NCBI RefSeq assembly: GCF_012275535.1
Contig: NZ_JAAVTK010000001.1
Coordinates: 558,001 to 622,000 of the forward strand
Length of the DNA stretch: 64,000 bases
DNA from: Hymenobacter artigasi
GTDB taxonomy: Bacteria; Bacteroidota; Bacteroidia; Cytophagales; Hymenobacteraceae
Direction of reading: 5' to 3'
The notes beneath the pieces were generated by a model that searched no databases, was not told the origin of the DNA, and saw only the letters and a list, made by a program, of their open reading frames with translations. Position numbers and translations under genes: made by a program. Positions 35,675 to 44,748 of the stretch are shown here, in pieces (positions within the stretch are counted from its first letter, which is position 1; every line of letters starts with the position of its first letter).

Positions 35675-35727
35675 AAAAATAAAGTGGCGCGCTGGCGCGG
35701 ACAGAATACGTCCGGGCCGACGCGCCG
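35675..35727 (+). terminator. Terminator after the RlmI-like gene
   Basis: AAAAATAAAGTGGCGCG (35675-35691) pairs with CGCGCCGCTTTATTTTT (35711-35727) with one G-U pair; an inner CGGAC/GTCCG stem closes the loop. T-rich on the right, A-rich on the left, so it may work in both directions. It supports starting crtD at 35786 rather than further upstream. Confidence 0.85.
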
Positions 35728-35785
35728 CTTTATTTTTGGCCGCTTCGGCAAAACTTCTCCCCCCATTGCGGCGGTTAGCAGTTCA

Positions 35786-37291
35786 GTGTTTAAAAAGACA
35801 ACCAAAATAACGCCTTCGCAACAGCCCGTGGCCGTCATCGGCGCGGGCATTGCCGGCATTGCCACGGCGGCGCGGCTGGCGGTGGCTGGCTACCCGGTCA
35901 CGGTATTTGAGGCCGGGCCCACGTTCGGGGGTAAGATGCAGCAGTTTGCGCTGCCCGGCGGGTACCGGTTCGATGCTGGGCCGTCGCTCTTCACCTTGCC
36001 GCAGCTAGTGGATGACATTTTCCGGCTGGCCGGCCGCCGGCCCGAAGACTATTTCCGCTACGAGCGCCTCGACCCCATTACCCACTACTTTTTTGCCGAT
36101 GGCGCCCGCCTCACCGCCTGGGCCGATGCCGGGAAATTTGCGACCGAAGTGGAGGCCAAGCTCGGCACGCCGGCAGCCGAAGTCACGCGGTTTCTGAGCC
36201 GCGCCGGGAAGGCGTATGACGCCACGGCGGGCACCTTCCTGCACAAGTCGCTGCACAAAGCGGGCACCTATTTCAGCCCCGAAACCCTGAAAGCCGTGGC
36301 TGCCCTGCCGCAGCTCGGCCTACTGGGCACCATGCACCAGCGCCACGAAACGGCGTTTGGCCAGGATGCGCGGCTGGTGCAGCTTTTCGACCGCTACGCC
36401 ACCTACAACGGCTCCGACCCCTACCAGGCACCCGCCACGCTGAGCATGATTCCGCACCTGGAGCACGGCATCGGCGCTTTTTATCCCGAGGGCGGCATCT
36501 ACGCCATTGCCGAAAGCCTGGTGAAGCTGGCCACCGAGTTCGGCGTGAAATTCCGCTACAACGAGGCCGTGGAGGAAATCATCACCGCCGACAAGCAGGT
36601 GACGGGCCTGCGCACGGCGCTGGACGTGTACGACTTCGGCCGGGTGGTGAGCAACATGGACGTGGTGCCCACCTACCGCCGCCTGCTGCCCCACCAGCCC
36701 GCGCCGGAGCGCACGCTGGCGCAGCCCCGCTCCTCCTCGGCCCTGATTTTTTACTGGGGCATTGCCCGCGCGTTTCCGGAGCTGGATGTGCACAACATCT
36801 TCTTCTCGGCCGATTACCAGGCCGAATTCAAGGCCATTTTCGAAGAGAAAACCGTGGCCGACGACGTGACGGTGTACGTCAACATCACCTCCAAAAAAAC
36901 GCCCGCTGATGCCCCGCCCGGCCACGAAAACTGGTTTGTTATGGTGAACGTGCCCCACGACCAGGGCCAGGACTGGGACGCTCTCACCCAAAAAACCCGC
37001 GCCACCGTGCTCCGCAAGCTGCGCCAGGCTCTGGGCACGGATATCGAGCCACTGATTGCCGCCGAAAAAACCTGGACGCCGCCCGGCATCGCGGCCGATA
37101 CCTCGTCGTTTGGCGGCGCGCTCTACGGCAGCTCCAGCAATAATCCGCTGGCGGCGTTTTTGCGGCACCCGAATTTTTCGGGGCGGCTCGACGGGCTGTA
37201 CTTTTGTGGTGGGTCGGTGCATCCGGGCGGCGGCATTCCGCTGTGCCTGCTGTCGGCCAAAATCGTTTCGTCGTTAATTAATGAGGGATAA
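35786..37291 (+). CDS. crtD: Phytoene-desaturase-family carotenoid desaturase, CrtD-like
   Basis: About 501 residues from GTG at 35786 (VFKKTTKITPSQQP); the frame is open to 35684 but that stretch is the previous terminator. N-terminal FAD/NAD-binding motif VAVIGAGIAGIATAARLAVAG, central substrate region (GGKMQQFALPGGYRFDAGPS), C-terminal FAD motif GLYFCGGSVHPGGGIPLCLL. CrtI superfamily. The downstream hydratase-family gene suggests 1-hydroxycarotenoid 3,4-desaturase (CrtD) activity, as in the saproxanthin/flexixanthin-type pathways of this group, but CrtI-type phytoene desaturation cannot be excluded. Confidence 0.82.
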   Translation: MFKKTTKITPSQQPVAVIGAGIAGIATAARLAVAGYPVTVFEAGPTFGGKMQQFALPGGYRFDAGPSLFTLPQLVDDIFRLAGRRPEDYFRYERLDPITHYFFADGARLTAWADAGKFATEVEAKLGTPAAEVTRFLSRAGKAYDATAGTFLHKSLHKAGTYFSPETLKAVAALPQLGLLGTMHQRHETAFGQDARLVQLFDRYATYNGSDPYQAPATLSMIPHLEHGIGAFYPEGGIYAIAESLVKLATEFGVKFRYNEAVEEIITADKQVTGLRTALDVYDFGRVVSNMDVVPTYRRLLPHQPAPERTLAQPRSSSALIFYWGIARAFPELDVHNIFFSADYQAEFKAIFEEKTVADDVTVYVNITSKKTPADAPPGHENWFVMVNVPHDQGQDWDALTQKTRATVLRKLRQALGTDIEPLIAAEKTWTPPGIAADTSSFGGALYGSSSNNPLAAFLRHPNFSGRLDGLYFCGGSVHPGGGIPLCLLSAKIVSSLINEG

Positions 37292-37390
37292 GGGATAGGG
37301 AATAAGGGACAAGGAACGGCGGCCGCATGCTATCGCCGCTGCCCACCGTCCTGCTTTCCATTGCCGACCTATCCCCTGTTCCCTATTCCG
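37285..37390. repeat. Inverted repeat of GGGATA/GGGAAT units between crtD and cruF
   Basis: Left arm 37285-37319 (GGGATAAGGGATAGGGAATA...) and right arm 37368-37390 (reverse complement CGGAATAGGGAACAGGGGAT). The left arm starts inside the last codons of crtD (…NEG stop 37289-37291) and the element ends ten bases before the cruF ATG. Confidence 0.7.
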
Positions 37391-37400
37391 TTTTTCTTCC

Positions 37401-38078
37401 ATGGTTGATTACACCGAGCCGCTCCCGGCCGCGACTAACCGCCGGCTGCGTGTGGCCCAGGGCCTGGTGTTGCTGTTTCATTTCACTGGTTTCGTGGGGC
37501 TGGCTTTTTCCAACAACCCCGATTTCTACCTGCGCTTTACGCCGCTCACGCTCGGGCTCACGGCGCTGCTGCTGCTCTGGTTTCAGCCGGGGCGCAACGC
37601 CAGCTTCTGGGGCTTTTGCCTCACGGTGGCGCTGCTGGGCTTTGGGGCCGAGTTTGTGGGCGTGAACACGGGCCGGTTTTTTGGGCACTACACGTATGGC
37701 GACACCCTGGGCTTCAAGCTCTTTGATTCACAGCCCTTTAAAGGCGTGCCGCCGATGATTGCCCTCAACTGGGTGGTAACCACGTACTTGTGCGGCATGC
37801 TGGTGCGATACCTGCCGCTGGGCGAGCTGCCGCGCATTCTGCTGGCGGCGGCCCTCATGGTGGGCTTCGATGCCTGTATGGAGCCGGTGGCCGGGCATTT
37901 CGATTTTTGGCATTGGTCGGCCAACGTGATTCCGTTTCAGAATTTCCGCGACTGGTTCATCTTTGCCTGTATCTTGCAGATGCTGTTTAACCGCACCACA
38001 TTCCCCAAACGCAACCCGCTGGTGCCGCTGGTGTACATTACGCAGCTGCTGTTTTTCTTCCTGCTCGGAGCCCTTTAG
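37401..38078 (+). CDS. cruF: Carotenoid biosynthesis membrane protein (CruF/carotenoid 1,2-hydratase family)
   Basis: 225 residues with about seven membrane segments. Conserved stretches FGAEFVGVNTGRFFGHYTYG, PPMIALNWVVTTYL and AALMVGFDACMEPVA with DFWHWSANVIPFQNFRDWF are the signature of the DUF422/CruF family, which adds water across the terminal double bond of acyclic carotenoid ends. Pairs with crtD upstream to give hydroxylated ends. Closed by a terminator. Confidence 0.88.
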   Translation: MVDYTEPLPAATNRRLRVAQGLVLLFHFTGFVGLAFSNNPDFYLRFTPLTLGLTALLLLWFQPGRNASFWGFCLTVALLGFGAEFVGVNTGRFFGHYTYGDTLGFKLFDSQPFKGVPPMIALNWVVTTYLCGMLVRYLPLGELPRILLAAALMVGFDACMEPVAGHFDFWHWSANVIPFQNFRDWFIFACILQMLFNRTTFPKRNPLVPLVYITQLLFFFLLGAL

Positions 38079-38081
38079 CCG

Positions 38082-38130
38082 GTGCGGCAATGCCCGGCGC
38101 GGGACCAGGCAATGCCGCACTCTTCTTTCT
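38082..38130 (+). terminator. Terminator after cruF
   Basis: GTGCGGCAATGCC (38082-38094) pairs with GGCAATGCCGCAC (38108-38120), 12 of 13 pairs, followed by TCTTCTTTCT. Confidence 0.65.
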
Positions 38131-38156
38131 AAAAACAGACTTATCGCTTTTCGCAG

Positions 38157-38771
38157 ATGCCTGATTCTACGCTGTCCACCTCTTCTCTGGAAGCCGCCAT
38201 CTCGGTCTTTTACCGCTACGGCCTGCGCGATGCGTCTGACGCGGCCCTGGCCAAGGCCCTGAACACCACCGAGCCCGACCTGGCGGCCCAGTTCCCCAGC
38301 CGCGAGCTGCTGGTGCACCACGCCGTGCTGGCCGATATGGAGCGCCAGAAGCGCGAGCACGTCGCCCTCTATGCTCAGTATTCGTCGGCCGTGGAGCGCC
38401 TTTATGGTTTGTTGCAGCTGGGGCTGCGCGACCTGGCAGCCGTGCCGGGCCAGTACTACGGCGACCTGCAAACCGACTTCCCCCTCACCTGGGATGCCGT
38501 GATGGAGCACCTGAACTCTTACTCGGCCCCCCAGCTCCAGCAGCTGCTCAACGACGGAATTCGTAGCCGCCTGTTTCGTTCCGACATCAATATTCAACTG
38601 GTTACCAAGATATTAATTGAGCAGCTCAACGTGATGCTCAACCCCCAGGTATTCCCGCCCGACCGCTACAACATGCGCGAGGTTTTTCGCAGCATCTTCC
38701 TGTATTACATTCGGGGTATCTGCACCGATGAAGGCGCGCGGATTGCGGCCGAGCATTTTGCCCGACTGTAG
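38157..38771 (+). CDS. TetR/AcrR-family-like transcriptional regulator
   Basis: 204 residues. N-terminal helices (LEAAISVFYRYGLRDASDAALAKALNTT, then PDLAAQFPSRELLVHHAVL) follow the TetR DNA-binding outline: a turn after FYRYG, a weak second helix, and the F/Y-K-S/R-EL helix after it. The rest is all-helical, as in TetR ligand domains. Lies between the carotenoid genes and a peptidase; regulation of either is only a guess. Confidence 0.72.
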   Translation: MPDSTLSTSSLEAAISVFYRYGLRDASDAALAKALNTTEPDLAAQFPSRELLVHHAVLADMERQKREHVALYAQYSSAVERLYGLLQLGLRDLAAVPGQYYGDLQTDFPLTWDAVMEHLNSYSAPQLQQLLNDGIRSRLFRSDINIQLVTKILIEQLNVMLNPQVFPPDRYNMREVFRSIFLYYIRGICTDEGARIAAEHFARL

Positions 38772-38811
38772 GCAGCCCTGGCGTCGCGGCCGGGGTTAAC
38801 TCTCTGTACCG

Positions 38812-40533
38812 ATGCGTTTATCACTACTAAGCGGCTGGCTGGTGCCGGCCGCTGCGGGCCTGCTGCTGGCGGGCTGCCAGGGCAAAACCTCAACTTCGGA
38901 AACGGCCACCACCATGGCCGGAACCGAAGCCGCCCCCACCGACACGGCCAGCGTGGCGGCCCCCAACGACGGCATCACGCCAGCGCTCATCGCGCAGCAC
39001 ATCAAGGTGCTGGCTTCGGATGAATACCAGGGCCGGCGACCGTTCACGGCAGGCGAGGACAAGGCCACGGCTTATCTGGCTTCGGAATTCAAGAAGCTGG
39101 GCTTGCAGCCGGGGGCCAATGGCTCGTATTTCCAGGCCGTGCCGCTGGTGGAAATCGCGGGCAAGCCCGACTCGATTGCGACGGTGACGGGCAACGGTAA
39201 AACGCTGCAGCTGAAGTACCGCGACGACTTTATGTTCCTCACCGAGCAGGAAAAGCCGGTGGTCACCATTAAGGATTCGCCGCTGGTGTTTGCCGGCTAC
39301 GGCGTGACGGCCCCCGAATACCAGTGGGACGACTACGCCGGCCTCGACGTGAAGGGCAAGACCGTGGTGGTGCTCATCAACGACCCCGGCAATGCGGGCG
39401 ACGACTCCACGATGTTCAAGGGCAAGGCCATGACGTACTACGGCCGCTGGGGCTACAAGTACGAGGAGGCCGCCCGCCACGGCGCTACCGGCCTGCTCAT
39501 CATTCACGACACCAAGCCCGCCTCCTACCCCTGGACGGTGGTGCAAAGCAGCAACGGCGGCGCCAAGCTGCACCCCCAGACGCCCGACCACGGTGCCAGC
39601 AAAGTGGCCCTGGAAGGCTGGATGACCCTCGACGCGGCCAAGCGCCTCTTCACGGCCGCCGGCCAGAGCTACAACGAAGCGTACACGGCCGCCAATAAGC
39701 GTGGCTTTAAAGGCAAGGCGCTGGGCCTGAGCCTCAGCACGACCATTCGCAACAAAGTCACCCGCAAAACTTCGAAAAACGTAGTAGCGGTGCTACCCGG
39801 CACCACCCGCCCGCAGGAATACATCATCTACTCGGCGCACTGGGACCACCTGGGCGTGGGCAAAGCCATTGCCGGCGACTCGATTTACAACGGCGCGCTC
39901 GACAACGCCAGTGGCTGCGCCGGCCTGCTGGCCATTGCCACAGCCTTCAAGCAGGCGCAGGAAAAGCCGCAGCGCAGCATCATATTCCTGGCCGTGACCG
40001 GCGAGGAGCAGGGCCTGCTGGGTTCCGACTACTACGCCCAACACCCGCTGTTCCCAGTGAAAAACACGGTGGCCGACATTAATATGGACGAGCTGCTGGC
40101 CTTTGGGCCGATGCGCGATGTGACCGTGGTAGGCTACGGGCAGTCGGAGCTGGACGACTACGCCCGCGCCGCCGCCAAGGAGCAGAACCGCTACGTCATC
40201 CCCTTTCAGCACCCCGAAACCGGTAGCTTCTACCGCTCCGACCACTTCAGCTTTGCCAAGGTGGGCATTCCGGCCCTCTACGCCAGCGGCCAGTTTGAGA
40301 GCCGCCTGCACGGCAAAGCCTTCGCCGAAAAGCAGCGCAAGGACTTCGAAGAAAAAGCCTACCACCAGCCCGCCGACCAGTACGACCCTGCCTGGGACCT
40401 GCGCGGCGCGGCCGAGGATGCCCGCCTGATGTTCCGCGTGGGCCAGAAACTGGCCGGCGAAACCACCTTCCCGAAATGGAAGGACGGCTCGGAGTTCAAG
40501 GCCACGCGGGAGAAGAGCGGGCCGGGAAAATAG
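38812..40533 (+). CDS. M28-family zinc aminopeptidase lipoprotein with PA domain
   Basis: 573 residues. Lipobox LAGC (about Cys22). An inserted PA domain (about 140-270) precedes and interrupts the M28 fold. Zinc and catalytic residues are visible: SAHWDHLG (His, Asp), YNGALDNASG (bridging Asp), AVTGEEQGLLG (Glu pair), NMDELL (Asp) and YRSDHFSFA (His). Expected to remove N-terminal residues from peptides at the cell envelope. The far upstream ATG 38812 gives a clean lipoprotein start. Confidence 0.92.
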   Translation: MRLSLLSGWLVPAAAGLLLAGCQGKTSTSETATTMAGTEAAPTDTASVAAPNDGITPALIAQHIKVLASDEYQGRRPFTAGEDKATAYLASEFKKLGLQPGANGSYFQAVPLVEIAGKPDSIATVTGNGKTLQLKYRDDFMFLTEQEKPVVTIKDSPLVFAGYGVTAPEYQWDDYAGLDVKGKTVVVLINDPGNAGDDSTMFKGKAMTYYGRWGYKYEEAARHGATGLLIIHDTKPASYPWTVVQSSNGGAKLHPQTPDHGASKVALEGWMTLDAAKRLFTAAGQSYNEAYTAANKRGFKGKALGLSLSTTIRNKVTRKTSKNVVAVLPGTTRPQEYIIYSAHWDHLGVGKAIAGDSIYNGALDNASGCAGLLAIATAFKQAQEKPQRSIIFLAVTGEEQGLLGSDYYAQHPLFPVKNTVADINMDELLAFGPMRDVTVVGYGQSELDDYARAAAKEQNRYVIPFQHPETGSFYRSDHFSFAKVGIPALYASGQFESRLHGKAFAEKQRKDFEEKAYHQPADQYDPAWDLRGAAEDARLMFRVGQKLAGETTFPKWKDGSEFKATREKSGPGK

Positions 40534-40554
40534 GGCACTTCCTGCACCTTCCTT

Positions 40555-40607
40555 AGCCCCGGCGGGGCGACACTAGTCAGCCAAGTGTCGCCCCGCCGGG
40601 GCTTTTG
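40555..40607. terminator. Bidirectional terminator, perfect 20-bp stem
   Basis: AGCCCCGGCGGGGCGACACT (40555-40574) and its exact reverse complement (40584-40603) around a 9-base loop, followed by TTTGTTT; it lies between two converging genes. Confidence 0.85.
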
Positions 40608-40620
40608 TTTAATGCGTTTA

Positions 40621-41049
40621 TTACGCCAGCAGCCAACCCAGCAGCCCCAGACGCACCGTCCAGGCCAGCGTGCGCAGCCAGTTGGTGCGGGTGAGGCCGT
40701 CGATGGCCACGTAGTCGTAGCCCTGTTCGAGGCGGTTGTGGAAGGGCACTGAGATGAAGAACGTGGCGGCCCAAATCAGCCCCACCAGCCCCAGACTCCA
40801 CCAGCCGGCCCCGCCGGGCAGGGCGGTGCGGCCGGCCCAGGCCAGCCAGATGGCCAGCCCCAATTCTAGCACCATCGGGGCCAGCACCACGTAGCTCATG
40901 CGGCGGGTGTGGGCCGCGTGGAAGGCCGGCCACGCCGCTTTTGGCACCAGCCCGAAGCTGGGGTAGTGCACCACCTGCACCGTCCAGATAAGCCCGGTGA
41001 GGTAGGCCGCGACGGCAAAATTGAGCAACAGCAGCAGGTGAAGCGTCAT
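40621..41049 (-). CDS. Small four-helix membrane protein of unknown function
   Basis: 142 residues with four hydrophobic segments (about 4-26, 52-72, 81-101, 121-141). Between the first two it has VVHYPSFGLV and HTRRMSYVVLAPM, a pattern I have seen in uncharacterised Bacteroidetes proteins. No function can be assigned. Confidence 0.7.
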   Translation of the reverse strand: MTLHLLLLLNFAVAAYLTGLIWTVQVVHYPSFGLVPKAAWPAFHAAHTRRMSYVVLAPMVLELGLAIWLAWAGRTALPGGAGWWSLGLVGLIWAATFFISVPFHNRLEQGYDYVAIDGLTRTNWLRTLAWTVRLGLLGWLLA

Positions 41050-41149
41050 AAATTAAAATTTGTTTTTGGCCGGGATGTGGCAGTTTTCGAGGGCTTACGT
41101 GCTACGCAGAAGCTCCCGTAAATAACGCGGTAAACACCGCGAACGGTGC

Positions 41150-41442
41150 GTGGTTTTCGTGCCCCATGGTCCGCTGGTATTTCCGGCCCTGCTCTACCCG
41201 GTGCAGGCCGGCATGAAAGTGTGGCGTGAGGAGCCGTTCGGCCCGGTGGTGCCGGTGGCCCGCTGCGCCCACACGGAGGAGGCTATTCAGTACCTCATCA
41301 ATTCCGACCACGGCCAGCAGAGCAGGTGGGCATCTTCGGCTCCGAATCGCAGGAAGTGGCCGACCTCATCGACCAACTCGTGAACCAGGTCAGCCGCGTC
41401 AACCTCAACGCCCAGTACCACGCGGCCCCGACCCTTTCTCCT
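41150..41442 (+). pseudogene. Remnant of an NADP-dependent glyceraldehyde-3-phosphate (aldehyde) dehydrogenase
   Basis: The C-terminal part of a GapN-type aldehyde dehydrogenase is readable in three frames: LLYPVQAGMKVWREEPFGPVVPV with EEAIQYLINSDHGQQ (from about 41190), then after a shift VGIFGSESQEVADLIDQLVNQ (about 41327-41390) with VSRVNLNAQ, then after another shift RGPDPFS and a stop near 41440. The N-terminal catalytic part is gone. The flanks 41050-41150 and 41443-41587 show only a terminator. Confidence 0.8.
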
Positions 41443-41528
41443 AAGCACCTGCTCAATGAGATTGTGGGTGGCCAGGAAAGCAGCTTTTTGAGCACGCGCT
41501 TTATTCTGCAAAAGCTGCTCATTAAAAC

Positions 41529-41572
41529 GCCCTGCTGAGTGCTGCTTTGGCGGCATTCAGCAGGGCATTTTT
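41529..41572. terminator. Terminator between the pseudogene and the sensor kinase
   Basis: GCCCTGCTGA (41529-41538) pairs with TCAGCAGGGC (41557-41566), followed by ATTTTTCG; A-rich on the left, so it may also end the converging leftward kinase transcript. Confidence 0.75.
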
Positions 41573-41587
41573 CGTTTCAGCGCGGCC

Positions 41588-43783
41588 TCAATCCCCTTCC
41601 GACGTGGCCAGCGCTGTTGCCGCCGTTGGTACGGTCTGGTCCTGCGGCAGGGTCAACACAAATTCGGTGAATGCGCCTTCCTCGGAACGGGCCGTGAGTG
41701 TGCCGTTGTAGCCATTGGTGATGATGTCGTAGCTCAGCCACAGGCCCAGGCCGGTACCTTCGCCGGGTGGCTTGGTGGTGAAGAAAGGGTCGAAAATCTT
41801 ATCCAGCACTACCGGGGCGATGCCGGTGCCGTTGTCGCGCACGTGCAGCTCTACGCCGCCACTCACGCGCTGGGTGCGCACCCGCACCGAGGGCGTGTAG
41901 GCCGGCCCCAGCACCGTGGCCTTCTGGTGCACGGCGTAGAAGGCGTTGGTAAACAGGTTGAGGAGCACCCGGCCCAGCTCCTGCGGCACTACGTGCAGCG
42001 AGCCCAGGGCGGGGTCCAGGTCGAGGGTACTGGCCACGGAAAAGTCGCGATGCGTGCTTTGCAGGCTGTGGTAGGCCAGGCGCAGGTAGTCCTGGGCCAG
42101 GTCGTTCAGGTTCACGGCCTGGCGCTGGCCGGGGTCGGCGTGGGCGTGCTCCAGCATGCCGCGCACAATGCCCGCGGCCCGGCCGCCGTGCTGATTGATT
42201 TTGAGCAGATTCTGTTTCAAATCATCCAGCAGCGAGGCTTCCAGCGCGGGGTCGCGGATGGGTTCCAGCCGCTCTTCCTGCAGCTCCGCGAGCATTTCCA
42301 GGCTCACCTCCGAGAAGTTGTTGACGAAGTTGAGCGGGTTCTGAATTTCGTGGGCCACGCCGGCCGTGAGGGCAGCCAGGGCCACCATTTTTTCGCTCTG
42401 CACCAGCTGGCTCTGGGCTACTTTCAGCTTGGTGAGGGCCTGGTCGAGGCGGTCGCGCTGGTGAGCAATCTGCTCGTTTTTCTCCTTCAGCACCCGGTTG
42501 GCCCGCTGCTTTAGGAAAATATTGCGGGCCAGCAAGCCGGCCAGCAGCAGCAGGCCCGCCAGGCCGGCCAGCAGCGCGTGCATCTCCTGGCGCTGCCGGA
42601 AGGCTTTCTGAGCCTGTAGCTCGCGACTTTGCGTGAGCAGGGTAATCTGGTCCTGCTTGCGGTCGAGCTCGTAGCCGTAGCGCAGGGCGCTGGTTTTGCG
42701 CTGGGTTTCTTCTCCCGCCACCGAATCCTTGTACGCCACCCACAACCGCTGATATTGGTAGGCCTGAGCAAAGTTGCCCTGCCGGGCGTAGGCCTGGGCC
42801 AAAATGTCGCTGCCGTTGCGCAGGCTTTCGTTGCTGCGCGACTGCTGGCTTAGCGCGAAGGCATGCCTGGCCAGGGCCACGGCGCTATCGGTGCGACCTT
42901 GCAACAGGTACACCCGGGCCACAGCCAGCTCGGCGGGTGGCAGGTTGTATACGTCTTTGGTGGCTTTGGCCTCGGCCCGCGCTAAGTTGGCATAGTACAG
43001 GGCCTGCTGCAGCTTGCCCTGCCCGGCGTATAGCTCCGACAGGTTGATTTCGTCGCTGAGTGCATTTAACACATCGCCCGTTTTGCGGTTCAGTTTCACG
43101 GAGCGGCGCAGGTAGCGCAGGGCCTGCGGCTGGTTATTGAGCTTCCGGTAGCAGTTGCCCACCAGATTCAGCGCCGAGGCTATCATATGCTCATCGCGCA
43201 TCGCGGCAGCATTGCGGAACACGGGCAACAGCACCGATAGCGCATCCTGGTAATTATCAAGCTGCAGATACACGCCGCCAATGGCTACGCGTGTTCGGTT
43301 GATTATCTTCAGATTGTGTGACTTTTCAGCATAAGTCAATCCCCGCAGCGCCGCCCGGAGCGCCGCCGCCGGGTTAGCCTGCTCGTTCTCAATCAGGCTC
43401 CACTGTAAAAACGTATTGGCCAGCCCCACCATATCGCGCCGCCGGGCAAACAGGGCCTGAGCCTCCTGCGTGTATTGCCGGGCGCGGCCGTAGTCGGCCC
43501 GGCGGCGGTAGCGGGTGCCCAGCCCCAGCAGCTCCTGGCCCAGGCCCACCGAATCGTGAAGCTGGCCGCTCAGGGCCAGGGCCTGCTCCAGTACGATAGT
43601 GGACTGGGCGGCGTCGTCCATGAATAAGGCTTGGCTGAGGGCTTGCAGCCGGCGCACGCGGGTGGTGTCGGGGCGGGGGTTTGTTTGCAGAATGGCTCGC
43701 AGGCTATCAGTTGTTCGCAGTTGGGCCCTTGATGAGGAGGGCAGTAAGCCAAGTCCAAAAAGCAGGAAAAGCCAGCATTTCAT
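41588..43783 (-). CDS. TPR-containing sensor histidine kinase
   Basis: 731 residues. Signal peptide ([20 protein letters not shown]), about seven TPR-like repeats (25-370) expected outside the inner membrane, one membrane segment (about 402-425, [16 protein letters not shown]), a coiled linker, HisKA with phospho-acceptor His near 477 ([17 protein letters not shown]) and HATPase_c with [13 protein letters not shown] (N box), VRDNGTGI (G1), [20 protein letters not shown] (F/G2). No response regulator is adjacent, so it is an orphan kinase here. Confidence 0.92.
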   Translation of the reverse strand: MKCWLFLLFGLGLLPSSSRAQLRTTDSLRAILQTNPRPDTTRVRRLQALSQALFMDDAAQSTIVLEQALALSGQLHDSVGLGQELLGLGTRYRRRADYGRARQYTQEAQALFARRRDMVGLANTFLQWSLIENEQANPAAALRAALRGLTYAEKSHNLKIINRTRVAIGGVYLQLDNYQDALSVLLPVFRNAAAMRDEHMIASALNLVGNCYRKLNNQPQALRYLRRSVKLNRKTGDVLNALSDEINLSELYAGQGKLQQALYYANLARAEAKATKDVYNLPPAELAVARVYLLQGRTDSAVALARHAFALSQQSRSNESLRNGSDILAQAYARQGNFAQAYQYQRLWVAYKDSVAGEETQRKTSALRYGYELDRKQDQITLLTQSRELQAQKAFRQRQEMHALLAGLAGLLLLAGLLARNIFLKQRANRVLKEKNEQIAHQRDRLDQALTKLKVAQSQLVQSEKMVALAALTAGVAHEIQNPLNFVNNFSEVSLEMLAELQEERLEPIRDPALEASLLDDLKQNLLKINQHGGRAAGIVRGMLEHAHADPGQRQAVNLNDLAQDYLRLAYHSLQSTHRDFSVASTLDLDPALGSLHVVPQELGRVLLNLFTNAFYAVHQKATVLGPAYTPSVRVRTQRVSGGVELHVRDNGTGIAPVVLDKIFDPFFTTKPPGEGTGLGLWLSYDIITNGYNGTLTARSEEGAFTEFVLTLPQDQTVPTAATALATSEGD

Positions 43784-43943
43784 AAACGAAAGCGCGAGAT
43801 GTGACGCATCAGCGCCTGAGGATAGGCTGCGGTATGCGGCACGGGAATACCGGCCCTAAAACTGCCAAAGCCGCTCAGTACACCATGACCAAACTTGCCT
43901 AATGTTCTGCCAGCAACCGGAGCCCCGTCCCGCTCAGCCTACC

Positions 43944-44561
43944 TTATGGAGGATAAGGAGGGTTAATAATCAGGCCAAAATCACCGTTTACATTTTCAAT
44001 GATTTTTTTGGTTTTACTGCCTGCTGCTTTGTTATTGAGGTTTTTAAGGCCTTCGATGCTAATGGGGAAAGGCACTTTGGCGTCTACAATAGCTCGAAAT
44101 GGGTGTGTCTTATCGGGCTGATTGGTATAGATATCCGGCATTGGGCCTTGAATACCGATAATAACGCCGAGGTTTGAATTAGCCAATTTTTCATAAACCC
44201 CATTCAATAACTGCCGGTTTGCATCGTCCGTCCCCGCTACCGGATTTATGATTTCATAGTAAACAAGTTTATGGGGCTCTGATGAATCTGTTTTGTACCG
44301 CACCTCCTTTTTAGCGGTACCCGTGCCTTCTGAAAAAGAATAAATCAGCGGGGCGTTTGGAAAAGTCACCGTTGGAGACACCTGTGGGGGCAGTTTTACA
44401 GCATGGTCATCCGCATATTTCTGGGCACTATCCTTAGTGATACCGTCATTGGCAAACCTATACTCCGTGGATGCGACCCTTCTCACTACAAAGCTGGACG
44501 TTTGGCAACTAGGCGCACTCAGCGCGAACAGCAGACAGGCGAAGAGGGCGTAATATTTCAT
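43944..44561 (-). CDS. Lipoprotein of unknown function
   Basis: 205 residues with lipobox SAPSC (Cys19). The mature protein is a mixed alpha/beta soluble chain with one cysteine only. It ends IINPPYPP. I recognise no family. Upstream bases 44562-44748 are AT-rich (repeated TATTCAATATT-like stretches), unlike its surroundings, and serve as the divergent promoter region with the M13 peptidase. Confidence 0.65.
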   Translation of the reverse strand: MKYYALFACLLFALSAPSCQTSSFVVRRVASTEYRFANDGITKDSAQKYADDHAVKLPPQVSPTVTFPNAPLIYSFSEGTGTAKKEVRYKTDSSEPHKLVYYEIINPVAGTDDANRQLLNGVYEKLANSNLGVIIGIQGPMPDIYTNQPDKTHPFRAIVDAKVPFPISIEGLKNLNNKAAGSKTKKIIENVNGDFGLIINPPYPP

Positions 44562-44748
44562 AAATCAAATATGCAAATTATTTTATCAATATTCAATATT
44601 AGAATTGTTTTAAATCAAAAAATAATTGAAATTATTACCCTGCTGAATCTACCCGCGCAAGCATCCTTTATAGATTGACAATTGTCGTTGCCTGCATCTT
44701 TGCCAAATTCTACTATTCGTCTTATCATCAAGCCCTGCCGTTCCCTGC

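Noticed and set aside
36320..37222. Long frame opposite crtD
   Set aside because: Antisense shadow; crtD has full FAD motifs.
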